The position numbers were made by a program, and so were the translations under genes. From Anniella stebbinsi (Eukaryota; Chordata; Lepidosauria; Squamata; Anniellidae), in NCBI GenBank assembly GCA_029215795.1, contig JARDYH010000007.1:102935263-102999262 (forward strand): DNA of 64,000 nucleotides, written 5' to 3'. Each line of letters opens with the position of its first letter. Within the stretch, counting starts at the first letter, position 1. The notes beneath the pieces were generated by a model. It worked only from the letters and a program-made list of their open reading frames with translations, made no database searches and was not told where the DNA came from. This document shows positions 46,094 to 58,103 of the stretch, piece by piece.

Positions 46094-46267
46094 AGAAGAC
46101 AGCGACGGCATGTGATTGGCTTATTCAAATAACAAGGAGGCTTAGCAACAGAGTTAATATTGGCTGCCAGTGTGTGTGTGGGGGGGGGGGGGGGAACTAT
46201 ACTATGGAAGAAATGGAGGGAATGGGAATGAGGCCATGGGGGGGAGGGAGTTGGCTATTGGGCGACA

Positions 46268-46281
46268 GTTGCCGTAGCAAC
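46268..46281. promoter_or_regulatory. RFX X-box
   Basis: GTTGCCGTAGCAAC fits the full RFX consensus GTNRCC-N(0-3)-RGYAAC with both half sites intact. X-boxes of this quality are typical of ciliary and other RFX-target promoters. Confidence 0.65.
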
Positions 46282-46984
46282 AAAAGGGGAGGGTTCCCCT
46301 AACGAAAACGATGGGGTGAAATGTTCCCTGAGGGGATGGAAACGTGGGGCTTTTCTCAGCATTTCTTGGCTTTGGAAGGCGGAGGAGCGCAATCCAGGAT
46401 ATGTTTTTAAAATAGTCTGACCTACATTTGTCAAAGTGATGGGGAAGATACGGGCAAAAAAGTAGGACTACACAACACCTGCGACTCTTATATTGGTTGT
46501 ACACAACGGACCACAATTTCTTTTATTAAAAAAGCACAAGAGCCTCTGCTTCCTAAAACAGATAAGGGTGATCTTCAAATATTGTGCCATTACAATCACC
46601 TCAGTCACAGAGCTTGCCCCAAGCTAGATGAGTCCCTAAGCATTAGCCACTTCCATCATGAAATAACTGCAGTCTGAGAGAAATCCTTTGGCAGATTAGA
46701 AGGGATTCCTGGGATGATCCACACAGGATAACTCCAGGTGAAACATTGGTGTACATTTATTTTTTAGAAAGTTTATGCAGTTGAAATAACTATATATATC
46801 CTACCTTTTAAGCCAAACAGACCTCCATGAGGTAACTAACAAACTACATATTATAATTTAGTATAATTAATATAATACCAAAACAAACAATCAGTGGTAA
46901 CTCACCTGCAATAAGCAAAATCCGGCAAGAAAAACTCTGATTCTTGTTCGTGATCTCTGTGCATCACACACTATGGGCTCGTGC

Positions 46985-47990
46985 CGGCGCCGGAAAAGGG
47001 TGCAATAGGGGTTTGTATCGAGACCAATACTTTTCTACTTGTTCATAAATGATCTGGAGTAAGCAGTGAGTTAGCCAAGTTTTCTGATGATGCTAAATTA
47101 TTTAGGGTGGTTAAAGCAAAAAAGGGTTGTGAAGAGCCCCAAAAGGATCTCTCCAAACTAGGAGAATGGGCATCACCATAGCAAACGCAGTTCTGTCTAA
47201 GGAAGTGTAAAGTAATGCATGTCGGGCAAAAAATCCCAACTTCACATATAAGCTGATGGGAGCTAGTGGTGATTGACCAAGAAAAAGTTCCAGGGCTCAA
47301 TGAAAATGTCAAACTAGTGTGCAGTATAAAATGCCATGTTAGGCGTAATTAGGAAAGGCATCACAAATAAAACTATTAATATACTGCCCATATGCACGTC
47401 TATGGTGTGACCACACTTGGAATATGGTCTGTAGTTCTGGTTACCACATCTAAAAAGGGATACTGCAGAGTTGGAAAAAGAGCAGAAAAGGTTAACAAAA
47501 ATTATCCAGGGGCTGGAGCAATCCCCCTATGAGGAAACGTTAAAACATCTGGGACGGTTTAGCTTAGAGAAAAAGCAATTTTGCATGGTGTGTAAGAAGT
47601 GAATAGGGATACATTTTTGTCCTCTCATAATATCAGAATCTAAGGTTATCCCATCTTGCTGAATGGTGGAAGATTCAGGCAGATAAAAGGGAGTACTTAT
47701 TTGTATAGCACATAGTAAAACAATGAAATTCACTACCACAAGATGTGGTGATGGGCACCAATTTGGATGGCTTTAAAAGGGAGTTAGACACATTTATGGA
47801 AGATAGGATTATCAATGGCTATTAATCTGGATACCTCCAGAATCAGAGGCACTGGAGAATCTGAATGGGATGGTGCTATCACACTTATATCCTATTTGTG
47901 GGTTTCCTAGAGAAAGCTGTTTGGCCACTTTGTTAACAGAATACTGGACGAGATGGATCTTGGTCTAATCCAGCACATCTCTGCTTATGA
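46985..47990 (+). mobile_element. CR1 LINE, about 1 kb of its 3' half
   Basis: Reads as a decayed CR1: 'TTCATAAATGATCTGGAGTA' and 'GCTAAATTATTTAGGGTGGT' (RT region), 'TGGAATATGGTCTGTAGTTC', 'AAAAAGAGCAGAAAAGG', 'GGACGGTTTAGCTTAGAGAA', 'GATGGATCTTGGTCTAATCC', ending 'CTCTGCTTATG'. Translation is broken throughout. Confidence 0.88.
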
Positions 47991-48047
47991 CAGCATCGTC
48001 TTCTTACATTTATATCCTATCTTTTTTTCCTCTTGCAATGAACCTGG

Positions 48048-48215
48048 TGGCTTACACGGTGCTCCTCCTTTCCATTTTATCCTCACAATAATCTGTGAAG
48101 TAGGTTAGGCTGAGAGTCATTCATTGCCCCAAAGTAACTAAGTGAGCTTCATGACTGAGTGGAGACAAGAACCCAGATCTCCCAAGTCCCAGTCCAACAC
48201 TACCTCTCAGGATTT
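48048..48215 (-). mobile_element. tRNA-derived SINE, minus strand
   Basis: The reverse complement matches the SINE at 39746: 'CCCAGTCCAACACTACCTCT' is the A-box side and 'TCCATTTTATCCTCACAATA' the body. Truncated at the tail. Confidence 0.8.
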
Positions 48216-48234
48216 ATGCCTGGAAGAGCTACCA

Positions 48235-48588
48235 GGCCTCCTCCACACGAGACGTTTAATGAGCCTTGAAGGCTCATTATAAATTTTACCTCCACACCAG
48301 CGGAGCGCAAAACGGGCGTACAGGCGCGTTATCTCCCCGATAATGCGCATTTTCGAATGCGCGTTAAATAGCGACTTTTATTTTGCTCCGGCCGTTAAAG
48401 CGCATTTTTGCCGTGTGAACAAGCGATTATGCGCATTAACGTCTTCTAAAGCGCTTTTTGGACATCAATTAATGCGTTTCGCCGCCTCTCGCCGCCTCCC
48501 GTGCAGAGGGATTAGCCGTAAATGCGCCTCCGCGATAATGCGCATAATCCCCGAACTGGGCGCAAAAGCGCATCCTTGTGGAGGGGAC
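48235..48588 (+). mobile_element. GCGCAT-rich MITE-like element, copy B
   Basis: GGCCTCCTCCACACGAGACG ... CTTGTGGAGGGGAC. It differs from copy A at scattered positions only (for example AATGCGCGTT for AACGCGCGTT), so the two are recent relatives. Confidence 0.75.
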
Positions 48589-48679
48589 ATTATTGCATTC
48601 AAACTAAGGTGGTAAGGTGCAAGTACCTTTAATAATACCTTTAATAATTGTGTTATGGTGGTTATATATTTTATATATA

Positions 48680-48726
48680 CATAAGGTACAGGGTGCCCTG
48701 TCCTTTTTTGTATCTGGCCACTCTTA
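48680..48726. mobile_element. isolated hAT-like right-end relic
   Basis: 'AAGGTACAGGGTGCCCTGTC', 'CTTTTTTGTATCTGGCCACTCTTA' (shortened) matches the inner end of copies 6 and 7 only. A similar relic lies at about 59115-59158. Confidence 0.4.
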
Positions 48727-48984
48727 ATTCTGAAGCAACATCAGGCTTACTTGGACCTTTATTGTTAAAATATAACTTTTATTTCTACCAGACATCATAA
48801 ATTGCATCCCAGATTTAAGAAGTTCAGCCTAGATCTTACACTCTTTCATACCTCAGACTGCGATCGTATGCTTACTTATGTGGAAATACATCCATTTAAA
48901 TTTAGTGGGATTTCCTTCTGAGTCAGCATCCACAGGATTGCTCTGTACAGAGTACTGTATATGCCTCAGCTAACAAACAATGTA

Positions 48985-48985
48985 A

Positions 48986-49026
<41 letters not shown>

Positions 49027-49060
49027 TATTTATTTCTTACCCGCCTCTCCCTCTGGAGAG
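48985..49060 (-). mobile_element. L2 3' tail with (AAT)n
   Basis: (AAT)n at 48985-49023 is followed by 'TTATTTCTTACCCGCCTCTC' (shortened) and 'CCTCTGGA', the same L2 3' end as at 14042. Confidence 0.7.
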
Positions 49061-51860
49061 ATGTTTTCAATTAACATCTAGTGTTCAATGAAGATATTTT
49101 TAGCACTGTATTTTTAATCCCCTTTCTGAATGGTGGTAAAATTTTAAAATCAGGGTTGTTTCACTCTGCCACAGGTTGAGGGAAGGAAAATATTAATCTT
49201 GTTTTACACAGGCTATAGTTATTTCATGAACTCATAATAGCCTCCAATGATTACTTATCTTCTTGGGAAGTACTGGGGATATACTGCTGAGGAAATGAAA
49301 TTATGGTTGGAGAGTACCGATGTGGACTGAGTTAAAATCTCCTCTCAGCAATTGTGCTCACTGGATGTTGTTCCCACCTCTGCTTCAGCTGTTAATGGCT
49401 GGAGGGGGTTAGGATGTAATGAAGGTGGCCTCCTGTCAGCTTCCACCTCGGTAGAGAAACTCCACTGGGAGGGGCTCCACCACAGCGTTGGCTCCAGCCA
49501 TGCCCCATGTGGGGAGAAAAACCACAAAGGATGTTTCATGGATGGTCCGGGGGTGGGATGCCAGTGGCTTTGGAGCTGTTGAATCAAAAACCCTGTTGAT
49601 TCCCTGAGGGGCCCAATGCTCAGGCTCTTCAGCTGTGCCAACTTGGAACTGGAATTGTGGACAGGGAGGGGGGGGGGGGGGAACTTCCACCATCTTCCAG
49701 TAGGTGCTTGTACCCAGCCTCACTTTGGATTGCTATGTCCAATGGAGTGATGGCTTCAGGTAGAAATCCACTCTAGCACAGGAGAATTTTGGATGCATCA
49801 TAACTGAGAGAATTATTCTAACAAACTGGGAGTAAAATTTCATTGCTCTGAAATTTTCATTTTCCACTTTGCAAATGAAAATGTTCAATTAAAAGCTCAT
49901 AGAGCACACAGGATCTCCATATTTACATGCACAGTTGGAAAGGATAAAGTGCTTCAGACTAGCAAACTATTAAATGTTAAGTTGGCCTCTCAATTCTTAA
50001 ATGGAATGGAGCATTGCCTATTGGTTACATTCATTTACTGTGCAATACTATGCATGTCTATTCAGAAGTAAGTGCCATTGAGTTAAATGGAAATGAATCC
50101 CAGCTAAAAGTGTATAGGATTGCAGCCTTAGTTAGCAATCTAGAAGTAGGACAAAATTATTATTTTGCTAAATTTCTTTTTACATAAGTAAACTGTTAGT
50201 TTCTAATTGTAAGAGGATTGAAGGACTGCATCTGTTAGAAATAGGATAACTATGGCTATTCTTCTATTCCATTTTGTAACCTCTTACATTTAACAGATCT
50301 TTGGAAAATAGACAATTTCTGTTGATATAATTACCATCTTCTCTCTTGTACAGTGTTTAGTTCCATTCTTGTTAACTAAGTGCAATCCTACATTCCACTT
50401 AAGCCAGCCTGGAGGGATATAGGATACTGATTAATCACATTAGGCTGGTAGTGTAAGTGGTGCGGCAGGGGGAAAATGGCATTTAGTATCCTAAGCTCCC
50501 TCAGTTCTTTCTCCATTTCCAGTAATGGCATTACATAATGCCAACAAAAGAAATGGTGTAAGTTAAAAGTTCCCACCAAAAACAACAATGAGGCCCGTGG
50601 TACTTCAAAGACTAACAGATTTGTTATGCATGGTATAGAGAAGGAGGCATATGAAGTGCATGGATATGGAGTGGGAGGGGGATAAATAATGAAGAGCTCC
50701 ATCAAACCAGCGATTTAGTGCACTCTCGCCATGCCTGGTGTGCAGATTTGCAGCATGGTACTCCCATGACGCTGTGCCTGTCCTGCTGACACCCCGCCTC
50801 TTCCCCAGCCTTTCCTAGAACACTAAAAGTCTGGATTATTTTTCCTAACACATTAAATGCGCCCTCAGCCTCTGTGTAGTTTTAAAGGAACGGGGGCTTG
50901 AATGGATTGCATCAGGTCCTGGCAGGGAAAAGCGATCTCTCCCAGCAGCCAGCACCAAGCCTTAATATAAAACCCAAACCTTGCATCCCAGGCTCGAAAG
51001 CCATTTTTAAAATCATATAATGCCTGAATCTCTGCAGAGGCAGGATTGTACTTCCTCAATGCCCCCAAAGAGACAGACTAAAGGGTCCTTCCATTCTTGC
51101 CCTGGGGAAAGGCGGTCTAGTTGAAGTACCCATCTGACAGGACCTGACTGGAGGGAGAAAGAGAAGGGGCGCAGTGGAGTGGAGCGGAAGAGCTAACAGT
51201 GAAAAAGCAGCTCTTCAGGTGAAAGGGATCATAAGTTTGACACACTGGTAAAAAAAACGCGGAGGCAAACCAGGTTGGGGGGGGATTAGGCGTGATGGAG
51301 GTCGAAGTCAAATGGCCATAACATGTTTTTTAAAAAAGCAATAAATGATCTACTTTTTGTTGACATTTGTGATTAACAGGTATAAAGAGTAATGCATTTT
51401 AACTACTTACTAAATGTATCACTGTTAATCGGAGAGATCTGAAACCCGATCTTATTCATATTTATTAACAAGTTCCACTGAGTTCAATTGGAATCTACAG
51501 CCAAGGAACTGTGGATAGAGTTGCAATTTTTAAAAACAATGAAATCAATGGGACTTAAACACACCCAACTTTGGCTGGCTCAAAGACTAAAAAGAGATCT
51601 CCAACTGGACAATGCTTTAAAAAAAAGTTAATTATTTTAATATAAACACTTTCAAAAACTCAGGTGGCAGGGACCATATTAAAAGAAGCATTGCCCTTTC
51701 ATTCACAAAGAGGAGGAAATGTCTCTTCTAAGATGGCATGCATTGGCATGTATATGCATATATGTGTGCATGTTTTAGTCCTATGAAAATTTATGTAGAT
51801 TTAATTAATTAAAACTCATTTAATCAAGTATGTTTTAATTTGGCCCTACCCATCTTTAAT
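49061..51860. other. intergenic, no gene seen
   Basis: Contains a 14-G run (49668-49681) and one copy of the about 85-bp palindromic repeat (50036-50130). 'TACTTCAAAGACTAACAGAT' at 50600-50620 is part of another dispersed repeat (see 54795). Open frames are short. Confidence 0.4.
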
Positions 51861-51960
51861 AGAGAACTTTGGCTGTTGGGTATTATGGAACTGAAATAAA
51901 TAAATAACATTAAATATTTATTTATTTCATTTCATTTCTATAACACCCAATAGCCAAAGC
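51861..51960. repeat. tail-to-tail L2 3' ends forming an inverted repeat
   Basis: 'AGAGAACTTTGGCTGTTGGG' (51861) faces 'CCCAATAGCCAAAGCTCTCT' (51947) across AT-rich (AAATA)n. Two L2 3' ends meet tail to tail. Confidence 0.7.
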
Positions 51961-53285
51961 TCTCTAGACTAAGATGCTAAAATATTGGAAATTAAAAGGT
52001 CTTCACTTGGCGCCAAAAGGAGTTCAATGTAGGCACCAGGCGAACCACTCTAAGGAACTCATTCCATAGCCAGGATGCCACAGCAGAAAAGGCCCTCTTT
52101 GGCAGGGGCTCATGGAGGAGGGCCCCTGAAGATGATCTTACAGTCCAGGCAGATGCATATGGGAGGAGGCGATCCTTCAGGTAACCTGGCCCCAAACTGT
52201 TTAGGGCTTTGAATGTTAATACCAGCACATTGAATCGGGCCCGGACATTGACAGCCAGAGCAGCTGGAAAAGTACTAGTGTAATGTGGACCAATATTGCT
52301 GTCCTGTTTTGGACCAGCTGAAGTTTCTGGATCATTTTCAAAGGCAGCCCCATGTATAACGCATTGCAGTAATCCAGAGAAGAGGTTATCAGAACAAGAA
52401 TAACTGCAGCTAGGCTATCTCTGTCCGGGTAATCGTGTAGGTGGTATATCAGCTTAAGCTGATAAAAGGTGCTCTGTGCCACTGAGTCCACCTGTGCCTC
52501 AAGTGACAGCTCTGGGTCCAAGAGCACCCCCAAACCATGAGCCTGATTCATTACGGGGAGTGCAACCCCTCCAGAACAGGTTGAACATCACCTAATCGGG
52601 CAGACGAACCACCCACTAACAGTTCCGCCGTCTTGTCTGGATTGAGTCTGTTTACCCTCATCTAGTCCATCACTGTTGCCCAGGCACTGATCCAGAACAG
52701 CCACTGCCTCACCTGGGTTTGATGAAAAAGAGAGGTAGTCATCCGCATATTGATGACACCTCAGCCCAAACTCCAGATAACCTCTCACATTGGTTGCATG
52801 TAGATGTGAACAGCATAGGGGATAAAATAGAGCCCCAACACACAGAATAATAATCCCCAAGCACCACCTTCTGGAATTGGCCATCCAAGTAGAGGTGGAA
52901 CCACTGCAATTCAGTACCTCCAACTCCAAGCCCAGACAAGCTATCCAGAAGGATACTATCGTTGATGGTATCAAAAGCTGTGAGAGGTCCAGAAGAATCA
53001 ACAGGGTCACACTCCCCCTGTCCCCCTCCTGTCAAAGGTCATCCCACAGGGTGACCAAGGCAGATTCCATTCCAAAACTGGGCCTGAATCCCGAATTAAA
53101 TAGATCTAGATCATCCGTTTCATTCAAGAATGCCTGGAGTTGTCCTACACCCACCTACTCAAGCACCTTACCTAGCCACCGGCTTATAGTTGTTAACATC
53201 CTCTAGGTCCAGGTAAGGCTTTTTAAGAAGTTGCCTGATTACTGCCTCTTTTAAAGACGCCTGCACACTCCCTCTCAGGGCGGAG
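51961..53285 (-). mobile_element. L2 LINE, 5' truncated, decayed RT
   Basis: From 3' to 5': 'LVLTFKALNSLGPGYLKDRL' and 'FSAVASWLWNEFLRVVRLVP' (52228-51992), 'ITSSLDYCNALYMGLPLKMI' and 'QKLQLVQN' (about 52430-52310), and 'LSGLGVGGTELQWFHLYLDG' (about 52940-52880), with at least three frame changes. An independent subfamily from the 14-16 kb copy. Confidence 0.88.
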
Positions 53286-53299
53286 TTTACAACCTCCTA

Positions 53300-53574
53300 G
53301 ATATGCTTGGTATGCTTTTGGAGGCAGGCTAAAACTTTTCCGTTTCAGCTGGCCTTTGGGGAGTAGTTCAGACCTTTGTGGATGTACTGCTTATAGTCTG
53401 GATTTTTAATTATGTGTATTTAAAATGTTTTTAAATGTTTTAAATATTTTAAACTTGTACTATGTTTAATTATATTTTTAATTTTTGTATATCACTATTT
53501 GTTTTAATTGCACATGTTTTAATTTGTAAGCTGCCTTGAGTCCCATTATTGGGGAAAAGGTGGGATATAAATAA

Positions 53575-53609
<35 letters not shown>
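53300..53609 (+). mobile_element. L2 3' end with (AAT)n tail, plus strand
   Basis: 'TTTTGGAGGCAGGCTAAAAC', 'TAAGCTGCCTTGAGTCCC', 'GGTGGGATATAAATAAATAT' and (AAT)n at 53577-53609. Head-to-head with the minus-strand L2 to its left. Confidence 0.8.
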
Positions 53610-54794
53610 TGCTGGATTGGACAAAAGGGTACAGAGAAGCATTTTTCATATCTTATTTACAAAGTATTCTTAGGAACAAACTAGAAATGACACTGAATGC
53701 TTCAGTGAGTATCATAGCAATGTTCTTTTTCTTTCTTTTTTAAAATTTAAATAGCAATACTGGGGGAGGGGAGCAGATTTTTGCCAGGTCTGCAGCATGC
53801 AGGGATTTTTCCAAACTGGAAAAACGTGTTCCTGAAAATCTCATGTTAATCCTGAGCTAGAATTCTATACAAAGCTTAGGTTTACTGATTCATAATTAAG
53901 GTTCAACTCTTTTTTACAAAAAAATGCAGTGAGGAACACTCTCCAGTCCCAATCAGAATAAATTATGACTGAACAAAGAAAATAATTACCAAGATGATCT
54001 CACTACATTCTGGATTTCTCCTGGCTTTGGTACTTTGCCATCTTCATGAGCAACAAATTATGAGGCAGGTTTGGACTGTACTTAATTGTAGGCTGACTGT
54101 AGCAGACACTCTATATAGGTGGAGGAAGGAGGAAACGGTAGCTCTGTGGTGCTTGGCAATGTAGTTCTTTGGTGCTTGACAAGTTCCTGTGCCTTTTAAA
54201 GTTGTTGAAACTTTTTCTTTGTCATCTTTGGCCTAAACTAAAGGAATATCCATAGCTGTCCATTAAAAAGTGACCAACCTGCCCTCTCCAAGGTAACCTT
54301 CCCTTTTCTCTTGTCATATAAATGATCAAGAGTTCACCAGGACAGTTTTCTGATCTTTGTTTGTAATGCCTGTCACTTCTCTCCCCTTCCCCACATCCCA
54401 GTGCTTTTTTCCCAGGTACAGTCAGAAATGCAAAATATATTGCCTATTTGAGCTGCTAAGCTAACCCTGTGCATCTCTTGCAAAGATGCAGGCAGTAGCT
54501 TTCTTTGCTAGACATTTGTACAGCCGAGGAAAGGTCTCTGGAATATTGGTACTTCAGGCAATTGCCCCTATGGTTTAGCTGGCACTCAGGGTACCATTTG
54601 CCCATGCAAATCTCAAATGAGAAATGTGAGATGCATACGACAAGAGGGAAAAGGGACAATTAAAAACCAAGTTGTAACAAATTTGGGTGTGGGCCCCTGA
54701 TATTGTCATGTAAGTAAGCTATCAATTTTGAGAGCAGAATGAGAACTGAAAATATTGCCCATGACTGTAATTTGTGTATAGAATTTAAGATGGC
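53610..54794. other. intergenic, nothing recognised
   Basis: No coding or repeat signal beyond short low-complexity tracts. Confidence 0.35.
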
Positions 54795-54960
54795 TAAAAT
54801 AACAATCTTGCGACACCTTAAAGATTAACAAATTTAATCTGTCATACGTTTTTGTGAAGTATAGCCCACTTCATCAGAGGCTATAGTCAACGAAAGCATA
54901 TCCTAGAATAAATGTCAGTCTTTAAGATGCTACAAGACTGTTGTTTTAGCTGCAATAAAC
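54795..54960. mobile_element. dispersed palindromic repeat 'CACCTTAAAGATTAACAAAT'
   Basis: 'GCGACACCTTAAAGATTAAC', 'AGCCCACTTCATCAGAGGC', 'CAACGAAAGCATATC' and 'GTCTTTAAGATGCTACAAGA' form two inverted halves. I recall this arrangement as a widespread amniote repeat; the class name is uncertain. Confidence 0.55.
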
Positions 54961-55272
54961 TAAAACGGCTAAATTGGCTAAAATGTACAGGTGGCTTAAA
55001 ATGGTCTGCTTTCTACATTCTAGTAAACATTTTCAGCAAGAGAAAGTCTTTTAACAGGGGAGAGGGGGGAGGTTTAACTCTCCAAGTCCAGAGCACATTG
55101 AATCTAAATTTGAGCTGTGTATGCAGACTAAAAAAACCCGACAAGACTCAGCGACACACTGGGTGATTAGTGCAACATATTGTTTATCTCTCAAACGTGC
55201 TTTACATGTGTGATGCGTGAAAACTGTAGCTTAAAACTAGCAGCAGAAGTAGCTTTATATTCTGCAGACCCA
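54961..55272. other. intergenic, nothing recognised
   Basis: No gene or repeat recognised. Confidence 0.3.
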
Positions 55273-55627
55273 GGCCCCCTCCACAAGGATGCGCTTTTGC
55301 GCCCGGTTCGGCGATTATGCGCATTATCGCGGAGGCGCATTTACTCCTAATCCCTCTGCACGGGAGGCGGCGAGAGGCGGTGAAGCGCATTAATTGATGT
55401 CCAAAAAGCGCTTTACAAGAAGTTAATGTGCATAATCGCTTGTTCACACCGCGAAAATGCGCTTTAACGGCCGGAGCAAAATAAAAGTCGCTATTTAACG
55501 CGCATTCGATAATGCGCATAATCCGGGAGATAACGCGCCTCTACGCCCGTTTTGCGCTCCGCTGGTGTGGAGGTAAAATTTATAATGAGCCTTCAAAGAG
55601 CATTAAACCTCTCTTGTGGAGGTAGCC
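55273..55627 (-). mobile_element. GCGCAT-rich MITE-like element, copy C (reverse)
   Basis: GGCCCCCTCCACAAGGATGC ... TTGTGGAGGTAGCC, the reverse of copies A and B. CCA flanks both sides (55270-55272 and 55628-55630), possibly a 3-bp target duplication. It has decayed slightly (CAAAGAGCATTAAACCTCTC at the far end). Confidence 0.72.
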
Positions 55628-57400
55628 CCAGAAGATTCCCCGGTGTCATTCTGTGAGGGTACAGAGACCTCTATTGTTTCCACATGCACACTGCAGTTTT
55701 GGCAACTACTGGCAACTTCCTTATCATGATCAGGAACAGGGCATTCTCTCCCCATTCATGCGAGTGAAACTGAAGCTGGACTGCCAGCAACCATTTCATT
55801 AGCATCAAAAATTTTAAAGTTTCCCTTCAGAGTTAAAATCACTGTACTCAGAGTCATTGCTGGATTAAATCAGGGACCATCAGGGCTTCAACCCCAAAAC
55901 CACCATCTCAGGGGCACCCTAGCCAGCTCAGATTCCCAGCTTTCAAATTTTTAAAAAAGCAATTTTCTTTTATAGAATCCAAGGTACAAGACAAAATGTT
56001 CAGACAGTATTCTGTCCAGTCATCTTTTGTGAGAAAGGAGTCTGCTACTACTTTTCTGAGTGTTTCGCCAATGAAGTCACAATCATGATGGGCATTTTAG
56101 CAGTAGTACTAGTCATTGAGATAAGTGCAGAGTGACCATGTATCCTGATTCATTTTGAACCTTTTGTTATTGTTCTGCCTTGCTGAAGCAGTGATGACTT
56201 CCCATAGAAAACAAGTGGGAAATCCAGAACTTTAGTGCAGCTGTGATTGGGCAGTAGTATATCCAGCCCAAAACATCAGGTACCAGCAATGACAGGAGTT
56301 CATGCACTTTCTAGCTCAGATCTTACTTTATGCACACGTACACAAAATTATTTTACAAAAACTGATTTGTAAAACATTGTCTTGCTAATGCAAACAAAGT
56401 CCACTATTATTCCCATATTGTGTGTGGGAGAGAACTGTAACTGACCATGCATTGTGTCAGCCCTGAAAAGTAGATCATTGTTGTTTTTTCCCTGTTGCTG
56501 GGATGGAGAGACAGTAGCGTAGGATACCCTGAAGTAGTCCAGTGTTGTTATCCAGTCTTCTGGTTGTTTAGGTTTTTCTGTTTGGTTGATTGGGTTTTTT
56601 GTTTTTTTTAAGAGACATGCAATTGTGAGGATGCTATGAAGCTAAGGGCTGTACAACAACCTGAATGAAAATTGGATTGAGAAGAAGAGAGGTTTAGGAT
56701 GCAATTCTATGTACACTTATACAAAAATAAGTCTCATTGACCACAGTAGGATTTTTTTTCCTCAGGAGATATGCAAAGGGTTGTGCTGTAAGACTGTAAT
56801 CCTTCATATACTTCCCCAGGAGGAAGCACCATTGCATTCAGTAGTACTTACTTCTGAGTAGACATGTATAGGTTTGCACTGTTAAGGTTTCTTTAACGAT
56901 CATACAGAAGGTGGAGGCATGGGGTAGGCAAATGAGAAGCAAGACAATGTATTTTTCACATTTTGAATTTTTTAACTCACTGCCTGATTCAAACATGATA
57001 GCTAAGCAGAACAGGAGACTGGCATACATGCATGTGTGCAGACATACACACACAGAGGACTGGCCTAAGATATTTTGGTGCCTGACCAGCAAATGCTCTG
57101 GACGAGTGGTAAATCTCAGCATAACTCAAAAGAGTATTACGATTAAAATGGCCCACCTCTAGAGAAAAGGCAGGATGCAAATGTAATATATATAATCTGA
57201 AAAAAGATAATGGACTTACACTATATTATGAACAGTTCAAAGTAAGTCTCCCTAGCATGAAAAATCGCCACGTCCACTGCATGGTGCCTTAGTGAACGCA
57301 CACACATTTACATGCCTGTGCAGTAGATTCAAGATGCCTCCAGTCCCCAACTTGGAAATTTGTATTCTAGAGACCCTGCGGGGGAAGCCAAATTCTGAAG
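55628..57400. other. intergenic upstream of MLF2
   Basis: No gene. Two adjacent copies of the about 85-bp palindromic repeat lie at 56698-56785 and 56795-56882. The remainder is unrecognised. Confidence 0.4.
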
Positions 57401-57639
57401 ACTGAAGCCAACTCCTATCATTCGTATCCCAATCGGTGTCTGTTCCTGAGGTGTGTTTGTGAGAATGACCAGCCGTGACCTGATCCGAGGTGGTATTTTG
57501 TATAAATCAAAATCCGCTACATTCGAAATCTTTCAGAATACTGCACTTTCCTCTATTGCAGCCACTACATCTCCGAACCTCCTCTGGAAGCCACTTTATT
57601 AACCATAGAACAAACCTCCAGCGGGCAAAACCATCATCG

Positions 57640-58103
57640 CGTTGCATGCAAAACAGCAATCCCGCTATGTAACGCTTTTCTCGAGGGTGGAGCTGAGGTG
57701 TGGGGGCGGGCTTTCTGACATCATATCCTGTTTGGGCCTTGTTGTGGGTTTTCTTTGAAAAGGGAAAATATCATTTTACTGTAAACGGGGTTCACAACAG
57801 TATTTGCATTTTCCTCAAAGAAGGGGTTGCAAAGCAGGGTGCAACGCGATTTGCCTTTCCTGTGGCCCGAGGGTGGCTGGGTGGGTTGCTGGGGTGGAGG
57901 ATTGGAACAAAGAGGTTCTCTTTTCCTCTTTCCCCCCACAGCATATTTGCAACAAAGAACATCTAGTGGGGGGAGGCAGGCAGGAAGGAAGAAAGGGAGG
58001 AAGGGATGCAGCATTAATCTTCCCCGTTAGGACTCGTGGCTGGAATAAATTCCGGGAGAGCAAGAAGCAGGAGACGACAGCAACAAAGGATCTGGTCAGA
58101 GAT
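57640..58103 (+). promoter_or_regulatory. probable MLF2 promoter and first non-coding exon
   Basis: A moderately CpG-rich block with a GC box (GGGGGCGGGC at about 57702) and TGACATCAT (57716), followed by a donor-like GAGAT|GTGAGC at 58104. MLF2 in other vertebrates has an untranslated first exon; the first coding exon here begins with an acceptor at 59577-59578, so an upstream exon is required. Exact start and exon limits are inferred. Confidence 0.45.

Larger units (their letters stand above)
45740..46320. promoter_or_regulatory. orphan CpG-rich promoter-like block between PTMS and MLF2
   Basis: GC- and CpG-rich, unlike its surroundings. It holds a GC box GGGGGCGGGG (45952-45961), a CArG box CCTTATAAGG (46084-46093), a reverse CCAAT box GATTGG (46114-46119), a half X-box AGCAAC (46144-46149) and a full X-box (46268-46281). 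Donor-like sites CCGG|GTGAGC (45884) and TGGG|GTAAGA (46061) are on the plus strand. No recognisable protein exon lies beside it. It could start a non-coding RNA, a gene I did not recognise, or be a distal element of PTMS or MLF2. Confidence 0.5.

Noticed and set aside
49345..49723. Open frames near 49.4-49.7 kb as an exon of an unknown gene
   Set aside because: No domain, no consistent splice sites, and frames open on both strands.
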